A DNA stretch of 52,723 nucleotides from Clostridia bacterium (GTDB lineage: Bacteria; Bacillota; Clostridia; Christensenellales; CAG-314), in NCBI GenBank assembly GCA_900769665.1, contig CAAGHL010000068.1, forward strand, positions 1-52,723. The letters are read 5' to 3'. Below, piece by piece: positions 8,173 through 16,438 of this stretch (its first letter is position 1; every line of letters begins with the position of its first letter). A program made the translations under genes and the position numbers. The notes below the pieces were generated by a model that had not been told where the DNA came from, made no database searches, and saw only the letters and a program-made list of their open reading frames with translations.

Positions 8173-8664
8173 CTAAACTTTGTATGTAAACACTCTGACG
8201 TTTTCCGCACCGACGTCCAGTAGCGTTACAACCGCATTGATGATTTTTACCTTAACGGCAGGGTCGGCGGCACCCTCGGCAACGATTACCACACCGTATA
8301 CTTGCGGCGTGTAAGTTTTGGTGACCAACGGCTCGCCCTTGACAGTGACAAGCGTTGTCGTGGTTGTCGTGGTTTCGCCAATCGTTTGCGACTTGGTTTC
8401 GTAGGCGTACTCGCACGCACCCTCGGTGGCGCAGGATATTACTACGTCAGCCTTGCCGCATCCGTCGATTTTTTGTATTACGCTAACAATTCTATTCGAC
8501 AGCACGTCGATATATGATTGACTTTCGGGGGATTGTTGCACTTTTTTGTCGAAGTTGCCCCACACCGACACACCGACCACTACCGCCGCCAATACGCATG
8601 CGGCAACAAGCAGTATGTTTTTGTCCGTTTTCAGTTTGTTCCACAACTCTTTCAGTTTGGACAT
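8173..8664 (-). CDS. spoIIIAG: Stage III sporulation protein AG
   Basis: Mother-cell membrane protein that forms a large ring in the channel complex. It is 163 residues: a cytoplasmic stretch, a membrane helix (about 18-36), then the ring-building domain. The family pattern shows in DVLSNRIVSVIQKIDGCGKADVVI and the C-terminal VKIINAVVTLLDVGAENVRVF, with a beta-hairpin segment (TTTTTTLVTVKGEPLV) between them. GGAGA precedes the ATG. The 172-nt gap to spoIIIAF is unusually long for this operon; I see no clear promoter in it. Confidence 0.93.
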   Translation of the reverse strand: MSKLKELWNKLKTDKNILLVAACVLAAVVVGVSVWGNFDKKVQQSPESQSYIDVLSNRIVSVIQKIDGCGKADVVISCATEGACEYAYETKSQTIGETTTTTTTLVTVKGEPLVTKTYTPQVYGVVIVAEGAADPAVKVKIINAVVTLLDVGAENVRVFTYKV

Positions 8665-8836
8665 GGTTGGTTCTCCGTAGGTTGGAAATTTCTCGTCAGA
8701 TTGTTTTGCGACGAGTTGGCAATGACAGTTTTGACATCATTAGCAATATTAAAGTTTACACTTACAGTCGTTAATCATTTTTGTGCATATGAGGGCGAAT
8801 AAAGTTTTGAGAAATAATTTTGCGTTGCAAACAACA

Positions 8837-9262
8837 CTAAGACGAGCTTTGCACAAATTTTGCAACAAAACCGTCGCCGTAGATTGCCGCAACGGCTTGT
8901 TTGATGGCAGTTTGTTTGTCGTCGGCAATGGGCCGGGTGTAAACAAACGCGATTGTTGTGCCGTCCACGGAAAAGGTAACAGTTTCCGTAAGTCCGAGCC
9001 TGTCCACGACGTACTGCAAGTTTTGCTTGGCGGCACGGTCTGTTTGCGCCGTGATGTAGTCCGTTTGCACATTGTCGGAGATTTCAGCCGAAGCCGACTT
9101 GACCTCGCCGAACAACCCGAACACGCACCGCACCACGACAAGCGTGACGACAATGCCCGTGACGGTGCGCACATACTTTTTTGTAGAACCCTCGGGCATG
9201 ATTAAGTCGCACAGCACGCCGAGGAGCGAGATGCCGCAGATGGTGATTATATGAATGGCCAT
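8837..9262 (-). CDS. spoIIIAF: Stage III sporulation protein AF
   Basis: Component of the SpoIIIA mother-cell channel complex. The ATG at 9262 has AGGAGA 6 nt upstream; an in-frame GTG/ATG further upstream would add 15 residues without a ribosome site. The 141-residue protein has two N-terminal membrane helices (about 3-20 and 33-53) and a C-terminal SpoIIIAG-like ring-building domain (about 85-140, LQYVVDRLGLTETVTF onward). It is separated from spoIIIAE by 215 nt containing a hairpin repeat, whereas these genes usually abut. Confidence 0.88.
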   Translation of the reverse strand: MAIHIITICGISLLGVLCDLIMPEGSTKKYVRTVTGIVVTLVVVRCVFGLFGEVKSASAEISDNVQTDYITAQTDRAAKQNLQYVVDRLGLTETVTFSVDGTTIAFVYTRPIADDKQTAIKQAVAAIYGDGFVAKFVQSSS

Positions 9263-9378
9263 AAACGTTCTCCTAAAACTTGGCGAACTTGCACGACATA
9301 ATGCCACAAGTACGGGTTAATTTCGGTAATCGTCATTGGGCAAGCTAGTGTCACCGAAAAACGTGCTGATTAGGCGAT

Positions 9379-9417
9379 ACAGCATCAGGCGTTCGCGGTG
9401 GGACAATGCCTGACTGT
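9379..9417. repeat. Hairpin repeat, copy 2 (GGCGTTCGC family)
   Basis: Lies in the spoIIIAE-spoIIIAF gap. Bases 9381-9414 are identical to copy 1 (1535-1568). The core stem TCAGGCGTT/AATGCCTGA is the same, but the outer pair is ACAG/CTGT instead of GAGC/GCTC. Confidence 0.75.
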
Positions 9418-9477
9418 TAACTATCCAACAATTCGTTCTTCGACTTATTTTTACTCGATTATATCCCTATTGAGCAA

Positions 9478-10641
9478 TCATATCACCGCATTCGCACACG
9501 TCATGGCAATCAGTATCTGCAACGCAAACATAAACGCCGTTGCAAATATCACCGCCACAAGCACGGTAAGGTTTTTGCCTACGCCCGACAGCAACTTGAC
9601 CACTCGAGGCTCGGCAACCGGTTGCGCAAACGCCGATACCGCCTGCAACCCCAACCCAACCGCAAGCACATACACAATGGGTTTGACCACGGCAAGCACC
9701 AGCACCACAAGTACCACTGCGCCGAGGCTGTTTTTGACCAAAGTACCCCCTGCAAGCACAACATCCATGCCCTCGGAAACATAACCTCCGAGGATAGGCA
9801 CGTAATTTTTTGCCGCAAACTTTGCCGCGCGGATAGACACGCTGTCCACACTGCCTGCCGCAATGCCCTGCACCGACGTGAACGCCGAAAACAGCATAAA
9901 AAACACACCGAGTATCCATCCTGCGGTATTGCCGAGAAATGACGACAGCTTTTCAACTCGGATACTGTCGGAAATATTGCCGGCAATGACAAACAACGTT
10001 GCAAACAGCGACAGCGGCAACACCACCGAGCGCACGACGGCAAGTATCACCGAGCTAAACACCACCATGGACGGACGACAAACCGCACCGAGCGTTGCTG
10101 CGCCGTTGGCAATAAGCAACGTAAGCATTACGGGCGAAGCCGCCTCGGAAAGGACGGAAATTTTGTCCACTACGGCAAGCACTTGGGCATATGCGCCCCG
10201 AAGTAGGTTTAACAGCGACACCGACAGCACTGCCACGCCCACAAATGACACGGCATTGCTTGTGCCTTGCCCAACAAGTCCGTCAGTAGTTTGGCGGCAC
10301 AAACCGACGATTACCACAACGGCAAACATAGACAGCAATGTCGGCACAATTGCCGTTGCGCCCGACAAAAACAGCTCGGCAAACATATGCAAAAAGTCGC
10401 TTGCGGAGTCAAACTCGCCGTTGGCTATGGCGCGTATTTTGTCCACAACGGAGCCGATGTATTCGTCGCAAAACTCGTCGAGGTCGGACAAATCCAACCC
10501 GTCGAGGGACTCGTCAACGCCGTCGGACACGCTTTTGTCATCCTCCGTCGCAAACGCCGACACCCCTGCCGACAACGCGACAAACAACACAGCGGCAACG
10601 ACAAACAACAGCAAACTACACACAATGCGGTGCGCCTTCAT
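9478..10641 (-). CDS. spoIIIAE: Stage III sporulation protein AE
   Basis: Large multi-pass membrane protein of the SpoIIIA channel complex. The ATG at 10641 overlaps the spoIIIAD stop (ATGA) and begins a signal peptide (hydrophobic 9-27, ending SAFA); the much longer open frame upstream is the shadow of spoIIIAD. The mature 387-residue protein has about seven membrane segments, including GATAIVPTLLSMFAVVVIVG and the VMLTLLIANGAATLGAVCRP motif typical of the family, and ends without an extra domain. Translation is coupled to spoIIIAD. Confidence 0.92.
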   Translation of the reverse strand: MKAHRIVCSLLLFVVAAVLFVALSAGVSAFATEDDKSVSDGVDESLDGLDLSDLDEFCDEYIGSVVDKIRAIANGEFDSASDFLHMFAELFLSGATAIVPTLLSMFAVVVIVGLCRQTTDGLVGQGTSNAVSFVGVAVLSVSLLNLLRGAYAQVLAVVDKISVLSEAASPVMLTLLIANGAATLGAVCRPSMVVFSSVILAVVRSVVLPLSLFATLFVIAGNISDSIRVEKLSSFLGNTAGWILGVFFMLFSAFTSVQGIAAGSVDSVSIRAAKFAAKNYVPILGGYVSEGMDVVLAGGTLVKNSLGAVVLVVLVLAVVKPIVYVLAVGLGLQAVSAFAQPVAEPRVVKLLSGVGKNLTVLVAVIFATAFMFALQILIAMTCANAVI

Positions 10642-11024
10642 GAGAGGAAACCTCGCAACAAATCGAACAAGCCCTCGACGACGGGCATGACGGACATGGC
10701 GATTGCCACCTTGCCGCACAACAGTATTTTGTCGCCGAGATTTTTGCAGTCGGCATCCACGCATATCCCGTTGGCAAACTCGGCAATGTAGCCTATGCCG
10801 ACCACCTTTACCACGCACGCAACCGAGTCGCCGTCCACGCCTGCCGTTTCGGACAGGTTGTACAGCGTGTAGACAACGTCGTACAAATTGTCGCAAACAA
10901 GCGCAACCACGACCACCGCCGAAACCACCGACACAACGGCGGCAATATCCTTGTTTTGTTGCTTGACCACGCACACAAACACCACGGCTAGCACGCCGAA
11001 CAACGCCACTTTTACTATGTCCAT
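10638..11024 (-). CDS. spoIIIAD: Stage III sporulation protein AD
   Basis: Membrane component of the SpoIIIA channel complex. The start at 11024 gives 128 residues, the usual length; it overlaps the end of spoIIIAC almost completely (TAGTATG), so coupling replaces a strong ribosome site. Helices lie at about 4-20, 29-50 and 101-118. The conserved block VVGIGYIAEFANGICVDA (about 70-87) is diagnostic of SpoIIIAD. Confidence 0.93.
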   Translation of the reverse strand: MDIVKVALFGVLAVVFVCVVKQQNKDIAAVVSVVSAVVVVALVCDNLYDVVYTLYNLSETAGVDGDSVACVVKVVGIGYIAEFANGICVDADCKNLGDKILLCGKVAIAMSVMPVVEGLFDLLRGFLS

Positions 11025-11025
11025 A

Positions 11026-11220
11026 CTACAACCCGAAAAGTGAACGCAACGTGTCAAACAGCTGCACGACGACATCCACCATCATGACCAACGCAATGGC
11101 AAGTCCCACAAGGGACACCACGGTGGCTATCTCGTCGCGCGCGGCACGTTTGAGTATCAGCGAAGCCACAGCGGTGATAAGCCCGACGGCAACTATCTTG
11201 AAAATCACGGTAATTTCCAT
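11026..11220 (-). CDS. spoIIIAC: Stage III sporulation protein AC
   Basis: A 64-residue membrane protein with two helices (about 5-22 and 35-55) and the small basic loop KRAARDEIA between them, the hallmark of SpoIIIAC. It is part of the mother-cell channel complex. GGAGTTG precedes the start, and spoIIIAD follows with a 1-nt gap. Confidence 0.93.
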   Translation of the reverse strand: MEITVIFKIVAVGLITAVASLILKRAARDEIATVVSLVGLAIALVMMVDVVVQLFDTLRSLFGL

Positions 11221-11257
11221 TGTACAATCAACTCCTTTTGCCGACGGTTGTAGTCCG

Positions 11258-11707
11258 TTACATAAACAAAATGCCTACCATTGCGCCGAGCAACAACCCG
11301 AGCTTTACAAACAATCCGCTTTTGCTTTTGCCATCTTTTTCCGCTTTGTCGGCAAGCTCGGCAAACATCTTTCCGTAGTAGTCGAGATGTTTGGCTAGCT
11401 CTGCCGAACTACCGCAACTAAGCCCTTGAGTGAAGGCAACGACGTCGGCACGCAATTGCTTGTCCGTAGAAATATTTGCCGTCGGGTCAGTCAAATACGC
11501 CCGAAACGCCTTACCGCACTTCTCGCCAAACTCCTTGTTTATTTCCTTTATCGGACGTCGCTTTGTATCCAAGTTTAGCCTAAGCAAGGCAACGTAGTTT
11601 GACAAATCCTTCACAAACTCGCTTCGCTCTCGCTCACGCCTTTGTAGAAACAATCCTAGCAACAAACCGACAAATATACAACAAATCAAGAGTAATATGT
11701 CTGTCAT
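11258..11707 (-). CDS. spoIIIAB: Stage III sporulation protein AB
   Basis: A 149-residue protein with an N-terminal membrane helix (about 4-21), a basic patch (QRRERER), a helical cytoplasmic domain and a C-terminal membrane helix (about 132-148), the SpoIIIAB layout. The LGLLLGAMVGILF tail is typical. The family resembles GspF-type platform proteins and is thought to couple the SpoIIIAA ATPase to the complex. The gap to spoIIIAA is 39 nt. Confidence 0.9.
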   Translation of the reverse strand: MTDILLLICCIFVGLLLGLFLQRRERERSEFVKDLSNYVALLRLNLDTKRRPIKEINKEFGEKCGKAFRAYLTDPTANISTDKQLRADVVAFTQGLSCGSSAELAKHLDYYGKMFAELADKAEKDGKSKSGLFVKLGLLLGAMVGILFM

Positions 11708-11746
11708 AGTATTTTATAAACCTTTGATTTTCGTCATAGTTGCGGT

Positions 11747-12562
11747 TCAACGCAACTTTTCGACGACAATTTTGTGATTGCGATCAAGCAATACAGACGT
11801 TGTGGCGCAATCGGACAACAGCGGAAAGTTGTTTTTCATATCCCCTACGCTACTGCCGTGCACACTGCAAACAAGGCGCACGCCGCTAAGTATGCAAGCG
11901 GAAACGTACTTTTCCTCGGTAGGCAACAGCTCGTCGCACACCACCCAATCGGGCGACATACTACGCACTGCAACGGTCAGCGCATACTGCTTGTCCGCAC
12001 CGCTCAACACGTCGCAACCGTCAAGGCAATTGTCGAAACTCAACTCCCCTCGCTCGTCGCACACTACCACGTTTTGCGTGCGCGAAAGGTGTTCGGCAAA
12101 GTTTCTTAGGCATGTTGTTTTGCCGCTTGACGGCGGACCGACAAATACAACGCAACGTTCGTGCGACAGCTCGTCCGACATTTCGGCAGTCAAACATTTG
12201 ACGTTGTGCGGAATACGTATGCACAGCGAAGTAAAGCTACCAAACACTTTATTTGCCGAAACGTACCTTCCGCAAACGCCTATTCGTGCGCCGTCACCTA
12301 GAGTAAAATATCCGTCGGCAAGCATGTTTTCGTAGACGTATATCGAGCCTTCGCAAGCACGCTCGACGACCTCTTCGCACTGCTCTTCAAAAATGAACGC
12401 TTTGCTTTTGTCCGTTGTCAAACCGTCGTCGCACAACCACCGCCACTGCCCCGAAACGTTTACGCGCACGGCTTGTCCGTCACGCAACCTAATTTCTTGT
12501 ACGTCGGCAAATCTACACAAAACGGTTTGCACATATGGCGGCAAACACTCCAAGTAGTTCAT
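11747..12562 (-). CDS. spoIIIAA: Stage III sporulation protein AA, secretion-type ATPase
   Basis: ATPase of the SpoIIIA complex, related to type II/IV secretion ATPases. The protein has the N-terminal EIRLRDGQAVRV segment, Walker A GPPSSGKTT and the acidic VVCDERGEL strand after it, then the VRSMSPDWVVCDEL Walker-B-like block. The ATG at 12562 gives 271 residues and the usual beginning (LPPYVQ). It has no Shine-Dalgarno sequence, and a sigma-E-like promoter ends 5 nt before it; in-frame ATGs upstream (to 12697) would add up to 45 residues of unconvincing sequence, but cannot be excluded. First gene of the operon. Confidence 0.92.
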   Translation of the reverse strand: MNYLECLPPYVQTVLCRFADVQEIRLRDGQAVRVNVSGQWRWLCDDGLTTDKSKAFIFEEQCEEVVERACEGSIYVYENMLADGYFTLGDGARIGVCGRYVSANKVFGSFTSLCIRIPHNVKCLTAEMSDELSHERCVVFVGPPSSGKTTCLRNFAEHLSRTQNVVVCDERGELSFDNCLDGCDVLSGADKQYALTVAVRSMSPDWVVCDELLPTEEKYVSACILSGVRLVCSVHGSSVGDMKNNFPLLSDCATTSVLLDRNHKIVVEKLR

Positions 12563-12567
12563 ATTGT

Positions 12568-12597
12568 AAGCTATGCCGCACAACCCTACATTATGCC
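12568..12597 (-). promoter_or_regulatory. Candidate sigma-E promoter of spoIIIA operon
   Basis: On the minus strand GGCATAAT, 14 nt, CATAGCTT, matching the mother-cell sigma-E pattern (GKMATATT-N14-CATACAHT) in both boxes and spacing. The start site would fall on or next to the spoIIIAA ATG. Confidence 0.5.
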
Positions 12598-12759
12598 ACA
12601 ACCTAACGTTGACGCAACCTACGTTGACGATTAGGAATATACATTTCTTCATATACATGTTCCGTCTAAGACTACCTAGTGAATTTCCTATTGTCAATTT
12701 CGCCTTAAAACATCAACTTCACCTTGCAACACCAACTCCTTTTTCGCATCGCCGCAAAA

Positions 12760-12796
12760 CAAAAAAAAAGCATACTGCAACTAAATGCAATATGCT
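12760..12796 (-). terminator. Terminator of efp
   Basis: On the minus strand AGCATATTGCA pairs with TGCAGTATGCT (one G-U) and is followed by nine T. It separates efp from the spoIIIA operon. Confidence 0.9.
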
Positions 12797-12826
12797 CGAT
12801 TTGTAAGCTATTCGGTTGTCGCTCGA

Positions 12827-13387
12827 TTACTTCGTGCGTTCCATATATTCGCCCGTACGGGTGTCGATACGGATTTTGTCGCCTTCGTTTACGAACATAG
12901 GCACCATGATTTGGTAGCCTGTTTCCACTACTGCCGGTTTGGTGGCGTTGGTAGCCGTGTTGCCTGCAACGGCGGGTTCACACTTGACAACTTCCAACAC
13001 AACAAAGTTGGGGGGCTCTACGCTGAAAGCTTCACCCTTGAAGAACTTGATGGTAGCAACTTCGTTTTCCTTGAGGAATTGCAAAGCGTCTTCTACCTTG
13101 TCCTTGTTGAGAGGAACTTGCTCGTAAGTTTCGCTGTCCATGAAGTAGTAAATGTCGCCGTCTGCGTACAAGTACTCCATGTCCTTTTGCTCGATGTGTG
13201 CCAATTCAAATTTTTCCGAAGGGTTGAACGTTTCTTCGCGAACGGCACCGGTCATAACGTTCTTAATCTTTGTGCGAACGAAAGCCGCTCCCTTGCCGGG
13301 TTTAACGTGTTGGAAGTCGACAATCACGTATACGCCGTTGTTGTAAACAAACGTTACGCCCTTTCTGAAATCGCCTGCTAAAATCAT
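12827..13387 (-). CDS. efp: Translation elongation factor P
   Basis: EF-P enters the E site and rescues ribosomes stalled at proline runs. It is 186 residues, the standard length, with three OB-type domains. The domain I loop reads HVKPGKGAAFV with the Lys at about residue 32 that is modified in many bacteria; no modification gene is seen nearby. The C-terminal motif VETGYQIMVPMFVNEGDKIRIDTRTGEY is textbook. GGAGG lies 9 nt upstream. It is expressed from its own consensus promoter inside the pepP 3' end (13420-13448) and ended by the terminator at 12760. Confidence 0.97.
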   Translation of the reverse strand: MILAGDFRKGVTFVYNNGVYVIVDFQHVKPGKGAAFVRTKIKNVMTGAVREETFNPSEKFELAHIEQKDMEYLYADGDIYYFMDSETYEQVPLNKDKVEDALQFLKENEVATIKFFKGEAFSVEPPNFVVLEVVKCEPAVAGNTATNATKPAVVETGYQIMVPMFVNEGDKIRIDTRTGEYMERTK

Positions 13388-13412
13388 TTTGTAAGTTCCT
13401 CCAAATGTAATT

Positions 13413-14480
13413 CTATAGTATTATAATATTTTTTTCCGACGTTGTCAAATCTACAACGCCGTTTTCTTTAACAACAAGCAAATCTTCGATACGTACGCCG
13501 CCTACACCCGGCACATAGATGCCCGGCTCGCAAGTGATAAGTTGATTGTTGCCAATCACATTGTCCGTACGCATACTTCCGTAGGGGTACTCGTGTATAT
13601 CGATACCGAGACTGTGACCTGTGCTGTGCGTAAAGTATTGCTCGTAGCCGTTTGCCTTGATTACTTCGCGGCAAAATGCGTCGTACTCGCGCCCCGTCAT
13701 GCCACAGTAAGCGTTGGCAATGCCTGCCTTTTGCGCCATCAACACAACGTTGTAGATATTGCGCATTTCGTCGGAAGGCTCTCCAACAAACACGGTACGA
13801 GTCATATCACTGCAATACCCGTGATAACGTGCGCCGAAGTCCATCGTGACGGCTTCACCGTTAGCAATTTTCTTTTCCGTGGGGTGTGCGTGCGGCTTAC
13901 TGCCGTTGATACCGCTTGCGATGATAGTATCGAACGCCAAACCTTCCGCGCCGTGCTTTGCCATGGCATATTCCAACTCGATACGCACTTCGATTTCCGT
14001 CATGCCGGGTTTGATAACCTTGATGATGTCGGAAAAAGCGGCGTCGGTGATGCTTTGCGCTTTGGCAATGAGGGCAAGTTCCTCCTCACTCTTGACGCTA
14101 CGCACCGTGTTGATGTGTTGACCTACGGGCATAAGTTTGTACTCGTGCAAATCCTTTTCAAAGTCCAAGTACTCGCGCACGGTCAACTCCGTATCCTCGA
14201 AACCAACCGTGGAAACGCCTCGACGAGCGAAGATTTCCGCAACGGTTTGGTTAGCCGAAGTTCCGTTGGCAATTTGTACGACCTCTACGCCGTCGGAAAC
14301 AAGCGATTGCGCCATTTCGTAGTAACGGGGGTCGGTGATGAAGACCGACTCGTTTTGCGGAAACAACAGCAAGTACCCGAACGTGCTTGCAAAGCCCGTA
14401 AAGTAAAAACGATTCTTTTCGCTGACGACTAGACAAGCGTCTACGCCGGCAAGCTCAAACAATTTGTCTGTATTTTTCAT
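13413..14480 (-). CDS. pepP: Xaa-Pro aminopeptidase (M24 family)
   Basis: Cytoplasmic metallopeptidase that removes N-terminal residues preceding proline. The ATG at 14480 has AAGGAGGT 7 nt upstream; a longer frame lacks one. It is 355 residues: an N-terminal creatinase-like domain (about 1-125) and a catalytic pita-bread domain. Both metal Asp residues are in MDFGARYHGYCSDMTRT, the His in HSTGHSLGIDIHE, and the two Glu in CEPGIYVPG and RIEDLLVV. The last codons also encode a perfect promoter for efp. Pairing with efp is frequent in Firmicutes. Confidence 0.95.
   Translation of the reverse strand: MKNTDKLFELAGVDACLVVSEKNRFYFTGFASTFGYLLLFPQNESVFITDPRYYEMAQSLVSDGVEVVQIANGTSANQTVAEIFARRGVSTVGFEDTELTVREYLDFEKDLHEYKLMPVGQHINTVRSVKSEEELALIAKAQSITDAAFSDIIKVIKPGMTEIEVRIELEYAMAKHGAEGLAFDTIIASGINGSKPHAHPTEKKIANGEAVTMDFGARYHGYCSDMTRTVFVGEPSDEMRNIYNVVLMAQKAGIANAYCGMTGREYDAFCREVIKANGYEQYFTHSTGHSLGIDIHEYPYGSMRTDNVIGNNQLITCEPGIYVPGVGGVRIEDLLVVKENGVVDLTTSEKNIIIL
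13420..13448 (-). promoter_or_regulatory. Perfect consensus sigma-A promoter for efp, inside pepP
   Basis: On the minus strand TTGACA, 17 nt, TATAAT, the exact consensus, ending 33 nt upstream of the efp ATG. Both boxes lie within the last dozen codons of pepP (the residues LTTSEKNIIIL). Confidence 0.85.
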
Positions 14481-14537
14481 TGTAGCTACCTCCTTAGGGT
14501 TGATTTTGCCTGTGACTGCCATCACGTGTGCCGAGCC

Positions 14538-14564
14538 AAAAAGTAAGGCATAGTAACCTTACAA
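14538..14564 (-). terminator. Weak terminator after nfo
   Basis: On the minus strand GTAAGG pairs with CCTTAC across 8 nt and is followed by five T. It lies between nfo and pepP; the stem is short. Confidence 0.5.
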
Positions 14565-14614
14565 GCGGCTTGGCTTTGCACATGGACGGCAAACATCGCA
14601 ACAAACAAACCCGA

Positions 14615-15460
14615 TTACAAACTTTCGTATATGCGTTTCATCTCCGCGGCGTCGCGAGCCTGCGTTCCGTCCGACTCGCAAATGATGACGGGAGATAGTT
14701 TGTACTTTTTGATGACCTTGGCAAGGGGCAAAAACTCCGGTCCGAACACGGTATCGTCGAAGGTAAGGTGTCTTACCTCGCCGCCCTTGCCGTACTCGAT
14801 TTTGCTGAAATGCACGTGCATTTGGCCGGCACGCTCCATGCCGAGGTTGTTTATCACGTGGACAATCAAGCGTTCGTAGTCCTCTTCCGTGCGTAAACTG
14901 CCTTGCGTACGTGCGTTGATATGCCCGAAGTCGATTGTCGGGATGTAGAAGTCGGCAAATTTGCAAAACTCCGTCACTTCCTCCACGTCCCCTATTTGGT
15001 TAATTTTGCCCATTGTTTCGGGGCAAAACCACATATTGTCAAGGTTGTTGCCGACAATCAAATCGGCAAGTACGGAAATGCGCTTTTTTGTCAGCTCCAC
15101 GGCTTCAGCACGAGTCAGTTTGCCCACCGTCGACGGGTGAAACACAACGCGGTTGCCACCGAAAGTTTTGCATTTCAAGGCGCTGTTTAATACGTAGTTA
15201 TACGACTTTTCCGCCATAGCGTCGTCGGGATTGGCAAAGTTGATGTAGTACGGAGCATGCACGGACAACGCAACGTCGAGTTTTGCCGCCGCCGCGCCGA
15301 TTTCCGCCGCCTTGTCGTCGCCGATGTTTATGCCACGCCCGAAGCTGTATTCGTATGCGTTAAGCCCCATGTCGGCAACGTATTGCGGAGCTTCGACGGT
15401 CGATTTATGTCCCGTTTCGCCAAAACATTTTTCGTTTCCGCTCGGACCGAATCTAATCAT
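14615..15460 (-). CDS. nfo: Endonuclease IV-like AP endonuclease (TIM barrel)
   Basis: Zn-dependent enzyme that cleaves DNA at abasic sites in base-excision repair. At 281 residues it matches the short clostridial branch. Metal ligands are visible in order: His in SVHAPYY, His in VVFHPST, Glu in CPETMG, Asp and His in TIDFGHINA, His in HVHFSK, His in VRHLTF, and Glu in IICESDG. The Asp that usually precedes the RH pair is not obvious (GGEVRH). The start overlaps the ribF stop by 8 nt, so it ends the rimP-infB-ribF operon; a weak terminator follows. Confidence 0.9.
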   Translation of the reverse strand: MIRFGPSGNEKCFGETGHKSTVEAPQYVADMGLNAYEYSFGRGINIGDDKAAEIGAAAAKLDVALSVHAPYYINFANPDDAMAEKSYNYVLNSALKCKTFGGNRVVFHPSTVGKLTRAEAVELTKKRISVLADLIVGNNLDNMWFCPETMGKINQIGDVEEVTEFCKFADFYIPTIDFGHINARTQGSLRTEEDYERLIVHVINNLGMERAGQMHVHFSKIEYGKGGEVRHLTFDDTVFGPEFLPLAKVIKKYKLSPVIICESDGTQARDAAEMKRIYESL

Positions 15461-16367
15461 TTGTATTCTCCTTGCACGTGTTACATTGCATTGCTTTGTA
15501 CAAGTTTAGCGTTGTTTGTTTGTCGACGGTAAGTTGCTTTACTAACTTCTCGACAGAATCGAACTTGACTGTCGAGCGCAAGTAGTCGATAAAGTTGACT
15601 TGCAACTGTTTGCCGTACAAGTCGCCGTCGTAACCGATTGCGTGTACCTCGATCGTTTGCATATCCACGCCGAATGTAGGTTTTGCGCCGATATTGACAA
15701 ACGCCGCATACGTGTTGTTGTCTATTGTCGTATATGCGGCAAACACGCCGTGTGGCAAAACCTTGCGGTTGTCCACCGAAATATTTGCCGTAGGAAAGCC
15801 TAGCGAATGTCCGACGCCCCTACCATGTACGACAGTGCCGCACACGAAATACGGGTGACCAAGTAGCGCATTTACGGCGGTAATTTTGTTGTCCGTCAAA
15901 AGTGAACGCACCCTTGTAGAACTGACCTTTTCGCCACAAATATCTACCGATTTGACAACAAACAAACGATGCTTTCCGTCAAGCATTTCGGTCAAGTCAA
16001 ACGCATCGCACCTGTCAAAACCGAATGTGTAATCGAAGCCGCAAACAATTGCTTTGACGTTTAGCGTGCAGCAAAGTTGCTTGACAAACTCACTGCCTTT
16101 TGTAGCGCGGAAGCTGTCGGTAAAGTCGGCTTTGAAAACGGTGCTTACGCCTGCTTGTTTGTACAATTGCAGTCGCTCGTCCCAAGTGAAAAGCTCGTTG
16201 TCGCTTTTCTTGTCAAAGGTAAACAACGCAACTTCGGCGTGTTCCTCCGCGGCAATACTTGCGGCGGTACGCACTAATTGCATATGCCCGACGTGCATTG
16301 TTTCAAAGTATCCCAAGCACAACACAATAGGCGTATTCAGTTGTTGTCCGTACGAGATAACTTGCAT
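15453..16367 (-). CDS. ribF: Bifunctional riboflavin kinase/FAD synthetase
   Basis: Converts riboflavin to FMN and FMN to FAD. It is 304 residues. The N-terminal adenylyltransferase domain has GYFETMHVGHMQL (residues 19-31, the nucleotide-binding GxFDGxHxGH variant) and the SSTRVR motif (about 148-153). The C-terminal flavokinase domain has GRGVGHSLGFPTANI and the catalytic Glu in IEVHAIGYDGDLYG. It follows truB and overlaps nfo, in the standard nusA-infB-truB-ribF order. Confidence 0.95.
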   Translation of the reverse strand: MQVISYGQQLNTPIVLCLGYFETMHVGHMQLVRTAASIAAEEHAEVALFTFDKKSDNELFTWDERLQLYKQAGVSTVFKADFTDSFRATKGSEFVKQLCCTLNVKAIVCGFDYTFGFDRCDAFDLTEMLDGKHRLFVVKSVDICGEKVSSTRVRSLLTDNKITAVNALLGHPYFVCGTVVHGRGVGHSLGFPTANISVDNRKVLPHGVFAAYTTIDNNTYAAFVNIGAKPTFGVDMQTIEVHAIGYDGDLYGKQLQVNFIDYLRSTVKFDSVEKLVKQLTVDKQTTLNLYKAMQCNTCKENTND

Positions 16368-16438
16368 GTTTTGTAATCAAATTTTGTATACGTATTGATT
16401 TTTTCGTTACATCGACACGTATTTCGGCAAATCAAAAA

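Noticed and set aside
8665..8836. Internal promoter between spoIIIAF and spoIIIAG
   Set aside because: No pair of boxes fits sigma-A, sigma-E or sigma-G with correct spacing.
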